DNA of 64,000 bases from an uncultured Acetatifactor sp. (GTDB lineage: Bacteria > Bacillota > Clostridia > Lachnospirales > Lachnospiraceae): positions 98,706 to 162,705 of the forward strand of contig CAJUGH010000007.1 in assembly GCA_910586215.1 (NCBI GenBank). Direction: 5' to 3'. Every line of letters starts with the position of its first letter. Within the stretch, counting starts at the first letter, position 1. Both the position numbers and the translations under genes were made by a program. The notes beneath the pieces were generated by a model. That model had not been told where the DNA came from. It made no database searches and saw nothing but the letters and a program-made list of their open reading frames with translations. Positions 37,901 through 44,944 of this stretch are shown here, one piece after another.

Positions 37901-38750
37901 AGATAAGCTGTATCTGCGCCTGCCATACATGGAGGCTGGAATACACCGGATCACCTTCCGGGCCATAAGCCGCTATTTTGCCTTTACCCGTTTTGTGGTC
38001 TATATCGGGGACAGGAGGGAGAACAGCCTGGGCAGAATGGATGGAGACCAGCATTTACCCCGTGTCTTTGATATCCGGGAATGTGTAAAGGCATATTATG
38101 GGCAGGAGGCTGCACGGCTGCTGCCCCGTCCGGTGCTTTATCTTCCCGCAGACACACGGGGAAGCAGTCTGGATGCGGAGGATATCCTGGTACAGCCAGA
38201 TGCCTGGGGCGTACCTGTGAAGGCAGAGGACCTGGTGAAGGGAGGCGTGGATCTGCCAGGGGAGAAGGAAGGCAGGCTTCTGGTGGAGTGCGGGGCAGCA
38301 CTGGCGAATAGCTCTTATGCCTGGATGGAGCATTGCCAGTGGCAGTGGTGCAGTGGTCCCTCCCATGGGGAAACCGGGCTGGCAATGTACATCCGGGGAG
38401 CGGGACAGCGCTGGGTGGATCCAGGGCAGGCCCCTGCCCTGTGCTACCGTGTCCGGTTACAGGGAGGAGATTATGTGATCTGGATACGGGCCATGATGTG
38501 GGGAGATGACACCTGTCATTTTACCATCGGGCTGGACGATGTTCTGGTTCCAGAGAAAGCGCTCTATGGCGGGAAGCGTATCTGGAGATACTCCAATGAG
38601 CAGGTCTGGAAGTGGATCCCGGTCTGGAAGACTGCACTGGGGGCAGGAGAGCATACCCTGCGGATCGTGACATTCGCATCAGGGATCCGTTTTGAGCAGA
38701 TCTATATTACCAGGGGGGAGGAACTGCCTCCGGCATTAGAGAGTGTTTGA
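34965..38750 (+). CDS. Glycoside hydrolase family 115 (alpha-glucuronidase type)
   Basis: This protein of 1261 residues has the GH115 landmarks: DRRGTIYGIYEFCENWLGVS, the YRGIFINDEEEL motif, LLRLKMNYIWPAMHVNSFN, and GTSHCDMLMRSNNREW with HDSGFEV further on. GH115 enzymes remove (4-O-methyl-)D-glucuronic acid from glucuronoxylan or arabinogalactan. No signal peptide is seen, so it probably works on imported oligosaccharides in the cytoplasm. It is longer than typical GH115 proteins; the additional C-terminal 250 residues look like beta-sandwich domains. ATG 34965 has GGAAGG 8 bases upstream; ATG 34944 is an alternative. It stands alone between terminator-like hairpins and spoVAD. Confidence 0.82.
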   Translation: MQFKRYAPVRIFCGEQETESVRLAVENLKRDLRRVLDCQLEEGVAESGKGKQGTPAGKPGSAVRILVGTLGSGEEICRKADLERIRDGEGQYHREAFLLQEKAGELLIVGSDRRGTIYGIYEFCENWLGVSPWYFFADVPVGTKQEVEIPAGYVKADWPDVEYRGIFINDEEELEHWVQRYMGEPTIGVRTYEKIFELLLRLKMNYIWPAMHVNSFNAVRENGALAHRMGIVVGTSHCDMLMRSNNREWYPWLRKKGYTDTVYDFSLPGRNREILKEYWRESIEQNRDFEVSYTLGMRGIHDSGFEVRALEGKTGRELLEAKIELLDSVIRTQEALLEENLGKETVKTFVPYKEVLELYDNGLEVPEDLTLIWVNDNYGYVRRYPGEKEKQRRGGNGLYYHNSYWAPPGGSYLFLCSIPLAHTRNELKKAYEEGIRKIWVTNFGAMKPLEQQMSFYAAFAWEAGREGALTEDEQAFLGQWIDRTFSGGYGAELAPLLTEYDQLTNTRKVEQMDADAFSQTAWGDEAAGRIHRYEKMYTTVNRIWKTLPREEQDAFFQLIGMKVHAAYYTNLMYYYADRSNLCMAQGKKKAAQRYTDLCREFDHARRNMLHYYNHVMSNGKWNGILTPEEYPPPRTAMHPACMPPVGDLQGTSCEAIHIPVETVDLAHSGLESPCKGEGNGWQLQQDGSQTLIVTTWNQGQEIVFTQPVVKWIEIGNEGAAPARCSLSGPEWIRFLDVSDSGREGQDAGNFGAGTSKVVCTVDVETRILFVPDREKVLAALKDGPVQAYSLLTGEIRITDPEGRPVGMVPVSVRLSPLSVEEAVTLWAGSREKAGAIPGAGYGQTRSYVGCIGIAGSVKEITRPDKASPGNCVEDDGRICAEASKGAVRGEGAGWKQIPNLGRDSGSLLEAREPGAEVSWQITVLTPGSHLLELHRFPSLDSVGTIQVGVVLDQEQEQVLTTASNDEHRGTWKDNIRNNVDKLYLRLPYMEAGIHRITFRAISRYFAFTRFVVYIGDRRENSLGRMDGDQHLPRVFDIRECVKAYYGQEAARLLPRPVLYLPADTRGSSLDAEDILVQPDAWGVPVKAEDLVKGGVDLPGEKEGRLLVECGAALANSSYAWMEHCQWQWCSGPSHGETGLAMYIRGAGQRWVDPGQAPALCYRVRLQGGDYVIWIRAMMWGDDTCHFTIGLDDVLVPEKALYGGKRIWRYSNEQVWKWIPVWKTALGAGEHTLRIVTFASGIRFEQIYITRGEELPPALESV

Positions 38751-38844
38751 AAATGCTTTCTTCCAAAAAGCTACACTTCCCGGGAATACTTTTCCCTCCC
38801 TTGGAGACAATATCCAAAACAGTTCATTTACGGGAGGTGTGTTC

Positions 38845-39903
38845 ATGAAGCAGAAACTGGGAAAATCAAGTATCCGGCTGGAGGAGCCGGTGTATATATT
38901 GGGCAGCGGCAGTGTGGTAGGTACCAAGGAAGGGCAGGGTCCCCTGGGACTTCTGTTTGACCAGGTGGGGGAGGATGACATGTTCGGCTGCAGTACCTGG
39001 GAGGACGCGGAGAGCAGCCTGCAGAAGAGCGCGGTGAGCCTGGCCCTGGAGAAGACGGGCCTGGAGTCTGAGGATATATCCTATCTGTTCGCAGGAGATC
39101 TGCTGGGGCAGTCCATTGCCACTTCTTTCGGCCTGTCCACTTTCCAGATCCCGCTGTTCGGGGTGTATGGGGCCTGCTCTACCTGCGGGGAATCCCTGGC
39201 ACTGGGAGCCATGTCCATTGCGGGGGGATATGCAGACAGGGTGGTCTGTGTCACATCCAGTCATTTTGCCAGTGCGGAGAAGGAATTCCGTTTTCCCCTG
39301 GAATATGGGAACCAGCGCCCTCTCTCAGCCACCTGGACTGTCACGGGAAGCGGTGCCTTTGTGCTGGGGAACCGGGAGGCCATGGAGTCCATGAAGAAGA
39401 CGGAGTGGGAGGGGAAGAGGCGCCGTCCCAGGGCACGGATCAGCGGCATGACAGTGGGAAAGATCGTGGATTATGGCCTGAAGGATTCCATGAATATGGG
39501 GGCCTGTATGGCCCCGGCGGCGGCTTCCACCCTGAAGCAGCATTTCAGTGATTTCGGATGTCAGCCCGATGACTATGACAAGATCATCACCGGGGATCTG
39601 GGGAAGGTGGGACAGAAGGTACTCCTGGACTTTATGAGGGACCGGGGCTTTGACATTTCCTGCCAGCACATGGACTGTGGCATTGAGATCTACGATGGGG
39701 AGAGCCAGGACACCCATGCAGGGGGAAGCGGCTGCGGCTGCAGTGCCGTGACTTTGTCTGCCTATATCCTGAAGCAGCTGGAGGAAGGAAACTGGAAGAA
39801 GGTACTGTTCCTGCCCACCGGGGCGCTCCTTAGCAAGACCAGCTTCAATGAGGGAAAAAGTGTGCCGGGTATTGCCCATGGGGTGGTAATCGAGGCCATT
39901 TAG
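38845..39903 (+). CDS. spoVAD: Stage V sporulation protein AD
   Basis: SpoVAD is part of the SpoVA channel that moves dipicolinic acid into the forespore and out at germination. The 352-residue sequence has a thiolase-like fold and family landmarks: FAGDLLGQSIATSFGLSTFQ, LFGVYGACSTCGESLALGAM, TSSHFASAEKEFRFPLEYG and THAGGSGCGCSAVTL. The start at 38845 has GGGAGGTG upstream; the longer frame reaches back into the GH115 gene and is not needed. The usual partners spoVAC and spoVAE are not adjacent, so this is a stand-alone copy. No clear sigma-G promoter was identified. Confidence 0.92.
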   Translation: MKQKLGKSSIRLEEPVYILGSGSVVGTKEGQGPLGLLFDQVGEDDMFGCSTWEDAESSLQKSAVSLALEKTGLESEDISYLFAGDLLGQSIATSFGLSTFQIPLFGVYGACSTCGESLALGAMSIAGGYADRVVCVTSSHFASAEKEFRFPLEYGNQRPLSATWTVTGSGAFVLGNREAMESMKKTEWEGKRRRPRARISGMTVGKIVDYGLKDSMNMGACMAPAAASTLKQHFSDFGCQPDDYDKIITGDLGKVGQKVLLDFMRDRGFDISCQHMDCGIEIYDGESQDTHAGGSGCGCSAVTLSAYILKQLEEGNWKKVLFLPTGALLSKTSFNEGKSVPGIAHGVVIEAI

Positions 39904-40006
39904 GAACGAGGCTCCCTATCAAATCCCACCGCCAGGCAGGATCCGGGAAAGGGGAAGGCGGCTGGCGGCGGGAGTGGCGATTGTCAAGATAACCGCACAG
40001 AATAGG

Positions 40007-40861
40007 TTACACAGTACCCGTGACGGTCAGGGTGCTGACACCGGGATTCACGGTCCATGCGCCGGTGGCGGCATCCTGGGTATAGGTGGCTGCAGGTACA
40101 GTGATCTGGCCGGGAACGGTACTGAACACACCGGTCAGGTTGTTGTAGGTGTAATTGGTAGTAGCATCCCACACCTTGCCATTGAAGGATACGGTGATGG
40201 GATTCAGAATGGGGTTAAAGGTATCCGCAATGGCCACAATGTCTGCGGCTGTAGCTTCTGTATTGCCCAGATTCTGGATGATGAAGGTGTAGGTGAGCTG
40301 GCCGTTTTCTGTGACCGTGGTGGGAGACAGGGACTTGCTGATGGTGAGCAGCGCTGTGTTGGCAGCAGCGATGGTCTCAGACACCTGGATATCGTTTGTG
40401 ATACCGGGTCCAGAGATTGTGGCTGTGTTGGTGACGGAACCGCCGGTGTTCAAAGGCGCATACTGATTGATAGTGGCCTGGTAGATCAAAGTGGCATTGC
40501 CGCCTGCAGGTATATTGATACCGTTTACGACCATGGGAGGCCCGGCCACAGCTGCAGGAGCTGCCTGAAGGATCCCGTTTACATAATACCGGACGGAGCG
40601 GTCCACATAGGTCAAGGGGTATCTGGTATCGGCCCCCACTGTGATACCGCCCAGATCGTCAGTGACGGTCAGGCCGGTAAACGCTGTGTTCCCGGAATTG
40701 ATGATGCTGATGATATAGGTTACATTTTCATTGGTGGTGTAAGTGTCCCGCAGGGCGGTCTTGGTGGCGGACAGCACTTCCAGCAGTTCCCCGGTGGTAA
40801 TGTTGGAAGTGGTGGTATTCCCATTGTAGGAAAGTGTCGCCTGGTTATAAAAAGTTGCCAT
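40007..40861 (-). CDS. DUF11-type repeat protein, possible surface or spore-coat component
   Basis: The 284-residue protein has two beta-rich repeats of the DUF11 'conserved repeat domain' type: TKTALRDTYTTNENVTYIIS then INSGNTAFTGLTVTDDLGG, and SKSLSPTTVTENGQLTYTFI then IQNLGNTEATAADIVAIADT. Such repeats form Ig-like domains, often with internal isopeptide bonds. No signal peptide, membrane helix or LPXTG motif is visible from the chosen start (40861, AGGAGG just upstream). So it is either released by mother-cell lysis, as coat proteins are, or exported by another route. It converges on spoVAD with a 100-bp gap. Confidence 0.65.
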   Translation of the reverse strand: MATFYNQATLSYNGNTTTSNITTGELLEVLSATKTALRDTYTTNENVTYIISIINSGNTAFTGLTVTDDLGGITVGADTRYPLTYVDRSVRYYVNGILQAAPAAVAGPPMVVNGINIPAGGNATLIYQATINQYAPLNTGGSVTNTATISGPGITNDIQVSETIAAANTALLTISKSLSPTTVTENGQLTYTFIIQNLGNTEATAADIVAIADTFNPILNPITVSFNGKVWDATTNYTYNNLTGVFSTVPGQITVPAATYTQDAATGAWTVNPGVSTLTVTGTV

Positions 40862-40966
40862 CAGATTTCCTCCTGAAATTTCCTGGTATAAAGAACTTCC
40901 TTTTTCCATATACTATATGTTCCAGAAGGCGGCAGGGTTCCTGGGGATATTGGGAACTGTCAGAAG

Positions 40967-41776
40967 TCAGTGGGAGCAGCCGTGGTGCCCGTGGCCGGCA
41001 TTATGTCCATGCTCCGCAATCCTGCCATGGATCTCTCCCATGGACATATGCTGGCAGTCCTGGGCTGTAATATTGGCATCGTACTGTGCCAGAACCTGGT
41101 ATGCAGCGTATTTCCCAAAGGAGAGACCGTATGCATGGGCTTCTTCCAGGGTATGAATGTCCGCGGTATAGCTGCTGCCCCCATGCCCGGAACAGCCGTG
41201 GGTGTCCTGTACGCCCTGCAGCAGCATCTGTTCCGTACGGTGGCTGTCAGCGGCAATGGTGAAGGTGGGCATGGCATTCTCCACCAGGTAGGCCGCCATG
41301 GCCGGGCTGTCCATGAGAAGGTCAATGGCATCCGTGTAATATTTTCCATCCAGGTCGATGTGTTCCAGGATGGATGCCCCGTCTGTATTGTAGGCCGTTG
41401 CACAGATCACACGGTCAAGGCGGTTCAGGGACAGTTCTATGGAAGGGTTCACATCAATGCTCACATAGGAAACCGGCACATGCAGCATGGTGTACATACC
41501 ACCGATTCCAAGGAATAATACCAGCATGGCGCAGAGAGTCCCCAGGGACAGTTTCAGGGAGGTACGGGAAAAGGGATGGCGAGATCGTCCCTGGGAGGCT
41601 GTATCTGGAAGGGACTTCTGTAGTCTTCGGTGCCGACAGGCGCTGGCGCCTGCTGGCACGGGTGCCTGCTGGCCTGTACGTCTTGCTTCCTGTAGAAAAT
41701 CCAGTGTGGAGGATTTCAGTTCCTGTCCGGCAGCAATGGAGTCAAAAGCATTTCGGATCTTATTCTCAGTATGCAT
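40967..41776 (-). CDS. Anti-sigma factor with RsgI-like ectodomain and His-rich tail
   Basis: The 269-residue protein has a cytoplasmic part (1-72), one membrane helix (about 76-98) and an outside part. SYVSIDVNPSIELSLNRLDR followed by VICATAYNTDG (103-133) matches the stretch that follows the helix in RsgI-type anti-sigma factors. The C-terminus is striking: about 13 of the last 30 residues are His, with Gly and a Cys (HGHNAGHGHHGCSH). The gene overlaps the sigma gene by one base (TAATG), so it should hold that sigma factor at the membrane. The His-rich tail suggests metal or pH sensing; that is inference. Confidence 0.72.
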   Translation of the reverse strand: MHTENKIRNAFDSIAAGQELKSSTLDFLQEARRTGQQAPVPAGASACRHRRLQKSLPDTASQGRSRHPFSRTSLKLSLGTLCAMLVLFLGIGGMYTMLHVPVSYVSIDVNPSIELSLNRLDRVICATAYNTDGASILEHIDLDGKYYTDAIDLLMDSPAMAAYLVENAMPTFTIAADSHRTEQMLLQGVQDTHGCSGHGGSSYTADIHTLEEAHAYGLSFGKYAAYQVLAQYDANITAQDCQHMSMGEIHGRIAEHGHNAGHGHHGCSH

Positions 41777-42252
41777 TACAGATCACCTCCCAGTGCTTTG
41801 CGCAGCAGTGCCCGGCCCCGGGACAGCAGCGAATAGACAGTGTTTTCCTTCTGGTCCAGGATCCTGCCGATCTCTGCGGCGGAATACCCTTCATAATAGT
41901 GCAGATAGATGACATCCTTGTACCTGGCAGGCAGGGACAGGACGGCATCCAGTACTTCATGCTGTTCAGGAGGAATGGAAGCCGCCTCCTCTGCCAGTTC
42001 TTCCAGGGACAGGGTACTGTGCCGGAAACGGCTTTTCATATGGTCCTTGCAGGTGTTGATGGCCACCCGGATAAACCATGCTTTCTCATGTTCCCTGCTC
42101 TCAAAAACTCCATCATATAGCAAATATTTTAGAAATACAGTCTGGAACACATCTTCTGTGTCTGCTGCATCCTTCAGATGATACAGACAGATGTGCCGGA
42201 TTATGTCAGAATATTGTTCCACTACACGGTTTGTCTCAGATTCGCTGCGCAT
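41776..42252 (-). CDS. ECF-type RNA polymerase sigma factor
   Basis: The 158-residue protein has sigma region 2 (DTEDVFQTVFLKYLLYDGVF then KAWFIRVAINTCKDHMKS) and region 4 (LPARYKDVIYLHYYEGYSAA then EIGRILDQKENTVYSLLSRG), the two-domain form of ECF factors. I chose the start at 42252, after AAAGGTGG; the longer frame lacks a ribosome site. Its partner anti-sigma gene begins at its stop codon. The gene for a secreted Cys/His-rich protein lies just upstream on the same strand and is the obvious candidate target, although an ECF promoter could not be fixed by eye. Confidence 0.88.
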   Translation of the reverse strand: MRSESETNRVVEQYSDIIRHICLYHLKDAADTEDVFQTVFLKYLLYDGVFESREHEKAWFIRVAINTCKDHMKSRFRHSTLSLEELAEEAASIPPEQHEVLDAVLSLPARYKDVIYLHYYEGYSAAEIGRILDQKENTVYSLLSRGRALLRKALGGDL

Positions 42253-42393
42253 ATGTGTACCACCTTTTCCTGCTGTCTTTAAGCGTGTGTCAGGCAGGGC
42301 CGGCCTTCTGGACATTCCAGCCGGATATGCCCCAGGCACTCGGGATAGGAGGAAGAGTAAGGCTTCCCAGGTATCAAAGTCCTACATAGAAGG

Positions 42394-42443
42394 AGATCAG
42401 CCTGCCAGGAACCCTGGAAAGGAAATTCCCGGCAGACTGATCT
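42394..42443 (-). terminator. Imperfect stem-loop between secreted-protein and sigma genes
   Basis: AGATCAGCCTGCC (42394-42406) and GGCAGACTGATCT (42431-42443) pair with one mismatch around a 24-base loop. It lies 40 bp after the secreted-protein gene on the minus strand. No T tract follows, so it may be an attenuator that lets some transcripts reach the sigma gene. Confidence 0.4.
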
Positions 42444-42483
42444 TATCATAAATAGAGGAAATTGTCACTGGTCCTTGCATTGT

Positions 42484-43101
42484 TTAATGGTGTCCCCTGT
42501 GATGTCCCAAACGGCTTCCGCAGCCGTGATGCCCGCCATACCCCTGTGCAGGATAGGTGCTGTCTGTGGTGCCGGTACTGTTCTGGGTGGAACCGGCGTT
42601 GCCAGCAGAGCCAGTGCTGCCTCCGGCAGGTTGCTGTGTGATGGCCTGGCTGGTACCTGCCTGGCTGTCTGCGGAGGACTGGCCGGAAGAAGTGCCCTGT
42701 CCGGTTATGGCAGGGGGACAGAAAATAGGATTGTGGCAGTTGTCACAGAATCCGTTGCCATCGGCATCTGTGTAGTTGGAGCAGTGTCCGTCTGTAATGT
42801 GACAGGAAGCGCCCAGACTGGAACAGGTCCCGGCATGGTGACCGGCATGGTAATCCTCATCCCAGAGGCAGTTATCACAGATCCCATCACCGTCTGTGTC
42901 GGTGTAGGCGCAGGAATGCACCTGCAGCCGGATATGTTTCCCGGAGTGGGAAGTGTGGTGATAGCGGGTGCATCTGGCAGTGGTGATGGAGAGATTATCC
43001 ACTGTAGTGCCAGAGGAAGCCGCATGGGCTGTGATGCCGGAAAAAGAGGCGGCAGACAGTATGCATACAAATGTGACGATGGCCAAACCGATTTTTCTCA
43101 T
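42484..43101 (-). CDS. Secreted Cys/His-rich protein with two DxDGDG-like loops
   Basis: The 205-residue protein has a clear signal peptide (RKIGLAIVTFVCILSAASF, cleavage after about AHA-27). The mature part holds two similar units, YTDTDGDGICDNC (66-78) and YTDADGNGFCDNC (110-122). Each has an Asp/Gly loop like calcium sites of dockerins and thrombospondin type-3 repeats, closed by CxxC. His and Cys are spread around them (HAGHHAGTC). A Ser/Gly/Thr/Gln-rich linker (130-185) leads to a His/Gly-rich end (GGHHGCGSRLGHHRGHH). It probably binds metal ions outside the cell. AGGAGG precedes the start. The neighbouring sigma/anti-sigma pair, whose anti-sigma factor also has a His-rich tail, suggests a joint function. 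Confidence 0.65.
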   Translation of the reverse strand: MRKIGLAIVTFVCILSAASFSGITAHAASSGTTVDNLSITTARCTRYHHTSHSGKHIRLQVHSCAYTDTDGDGICDNCLWDEDYHAGHHAGTCSSLGASCHITDGHCSNYTDADGNGFCDNCHNPIFCPPAITGQGTSSGQSSADSQAGTSQAITQQPAGGSTGSAGNAGSTQNSTGTTDSTYPAQGYGGHHGCGSRLGHHRGHH

Positions 43102-43615
43102 GTTGTATGAGACCTCCTTTGCTTAGGAACTGTCCGAACAGTCCCTTATGTGGTTTTTTGCTTGTTATGACTGTTCGCAGGTGATACCGCGAGGTGTTCT
43201 CATACGGTACCTACTTGTTTTCCCTTTACTTATAATACGACAGGGAGGGGGAAAACCTTGCAGACTTTTTTTAAAATGTTACAGTTCAGACAACACCATT
43301 CATAAATGCCGTAAACGGCACTTTGACACGCCTGTGGCACTTCCTGCCGCTTCGCTGTTCCTGCGCACAAAACCTGGAACTAGACAGGGCTGCCGCATTG
43401 ACAGAACCTGGCAAATCCGATATGATGGTTCTGGAAGAATCAGAGGCCTGTGGCTGGTTGCGCAATATGGAAAGAGGGGAAGCTTCCCCGTGGCTGGCGG
43501 TGCATACGTATTAGGGCATGTCAGAAAGCAATTTTCAGACACACCCTGGGAAGCGGATGGTTTTTTGTGGAGCGGACCGGTCAATGGGCACAAAAAGAAT
43601 GAGGAGGAGATAGAG
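43102..43615. other. Intergenic region with dispersed-repeat copy
   Basis: No gene is supported over these 510 bases. At 43164-43206, GTTATGACTGTTCGCAGGTG and ACCGCGAGGTGTTCTCA closely match the left half of the 169-bp element at 6.55 kb. TTACAGTTCAGACAA near 43.28 kb matches a repeat near 25.75 kb. The in-frame extension of the downstream gene through this region has no family similarity. Confidence 0.5.
43126..43145. promoter_or_regulatory. Palindrome upstream of the secreted-protein gene
   Basis: GGAACTGTCCGAACAGTCCC is a 20-base imperfect palindrome (ACTGT/ACAGT core) lying 25 bp before the start of the leftward secreted-protein gene, inside the expected promoter or leader region. It could be an operator or part of the dispersed repeat nearby. 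Confidence 0.35.
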
Positions 43616-44158
43616 ATGAAGTGTACGTCTTGTGGAACAGAACTGGCAGAGGGGGCATTGCTCTGCTCCCATTGTGGCAGGGTGGTGGACACATCGGAAG
43701 CCATACGGCAAAGGTCAGCAGGGGGGCTGATGTCCAAGAAGGATTTCGGGGAACTGCCCGGAGTAAAATCCTGTAGGAATAATATCAATAGCTGTGCCAT
43801 AATCCTTTATGTCTGTGCGGTGGTAAGTCTTGTGATGTGGATTATTCAAATGAGTAAACTGTCACTTGACGGGACAGATTTATTCCTGGCCATTATTCTC
43901 AATGCTTCTGACAGCATGGTGCTGGTCGCCCTGGGGGTATGGCTGCAGCTTGGGAAGAGCCGGATCAGCGCCTTGATAGTGCTGGTATATGGCATAGGCA
44001 ATATGCTATATATGAGTGCACAGCTGGAAAAGCTTGCAGGCTGGTGGATTCCACTGGCAGGGGTCTATGCCGTGATATATACATTCAAATATAATAAGCT
44101 TTGGAACCAGTACAGGAAAACGGGGGATGTGCCTGACAAGGCTGTCCGGGAAGGCTGA
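43616..44158 (+). CDS. Zinc-ribbon membrane protein of unknown function
   Basis: The 180-residue protein starts with a zinc ribbon (KCTSCGTELAEGALLCSHCG, two CxxC pairs) and continues with four hydrophobic segments from about residue 60. This layout is common in Firmicutes membrane proteins with no known role. GAGGAGG stands just before the chosen ATG. It may be co-transcribed with the next gene, 33 bp downstream. Confidence 0.7.
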   Translation: MKCTSCGTELAEGALLCSHCGRVVDTSEAIRQRSAGGLMSKKDFGELPGVKSCRNNINSCAIILYVCAVVSLVMWIIQMSKLSLDGTDLFLAIILNASDSMVLVALGVWLQLGKSRISALIVLVYGIGNMLYMSAQLEKLAGWWIPLAGVYAVIYTFKYNKLWNQYRKTGDVPDKAVREG

Positions 44159-44191
44159 TCCCACCTGTTTTAAAAAATGCATGGAGGTCAG

Positions 44192-44893
44192 ATGACACAG
44201 ATACAGAATTTTGCACAGTTTTGCACCGCATTGGCAGAATGTGGATTTTCCATGGGTGGTGGCAATGACAAGGGGATATTTGCCCTGGTTCCTTATGGAT
44301 GGAGCGGACAGGAGGAACTGGACACGCCTGTTAAATGGCATACGGGGAATCCAGAGACAGATCCCTGGGAGTGGCGCATGCGGGTACTGGAGGAGCGGGA
44401 GGATATCGCCTATTCCAAATGCTTCTTCAAATCCAGCGGCTACATTACCAGGGAATGGTACCCACATTTCTACGCAGTGCGCAGACAGGGGGAAAGCTTC
44501 CAGGAGGCTTATGAAGAGGGCAGGGTCAGCCATATGGCAAAGCGGATCTACGATGTGGTATGGGCCGGGGAGATGGCCCTGCATGAGATCAAACAGGCAG
44601 GTGGCTTTTCCAGGGAGGACAGCGGGGCATTTGACCGCGCCCTGGTGGAACTGCAGATGGGCCTGTTCCTCACCATGTGCGGCAGGACCCAGAAGCGGAA
44701 CAGACAGGGGGAGGGGTATGGCTGGAACAGCACCGTATTCACCACAGTGGAGGATTTCTGGGAGCGCCGGGGGCTGTGCCTGGCTGCACTGGACCTGGAT
44801 CCGGCAGAGAGCACAGAGAGGATAAGGATGCAGGTCTTAAAACTGCATCCGGCGGCAGAGAAGCGGAAGGTGGAGAAATTTATCAAGGGGTAG
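44192..44893 (+). CDS. AlkZ-related protein, function unknown
   Basis: The 233-residue soluble protein has GFSMGGGNDKGIFALVPYGW near the start, then HTGNPETDPWEWRMRVLEER, a YITREWYPHFYAVRR segment, and QMGLFLTMCGRTQKRN near the end. I associate this pattern with Clostridia proteins named AlkZ-related, after a DNA glycosylase with winged helices, but activity is unproven. ATG 44192 follows GGAGGT at short spacing (4 bases); ATG 44177 is an alternative. It lies in a run of three plus-strand genes. Confidence 0.55.
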   Translation: MTQIQNFAQFCTALAECGFSMGGGNDKGIFALVPYGWSGQEELDTPVKWHTGNPETDPWEWRMRVLEEREDIAYSKCFFKSSGYITREWYPHFYAVRRQGESFQEAYEEGRVSHMAKRIYDVVWAGEMALHEIKQAGGFSREDSGAFDRALVELQMGLFLTMCGRTQKRNRQGEGYGWNSTVFTTVEDFWERRGLCLAALDLDPAESTERIRMQVLKLHPAAEKRKVEKFIKG

Positions 44894-44944
44894 GACAGCC
44901 CTGTAAGGGGAGAAATATTCTTGCAAGAAACCGGAGATGCGAAA

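Noticed and set aside
38750..38844. Sigma-G promoter before spoVAD
   Set aside because: TGAAAA-18-TACACTT is too far from the consensus to claim.
39929..39968. Terminator between spoVAD and the DUF11 gene
   Set aside because: The 7-bp CCGCCAG/CTGGCGG pairing has a 26-base loop and no T tract.
43148..43615. N-terminal extension of the zinc-ribbon protein
   Set aside because: It has no ribosome site, shows random composition and overlaps a dispersed repeat; a good ribosome site precedes ATG 43616.
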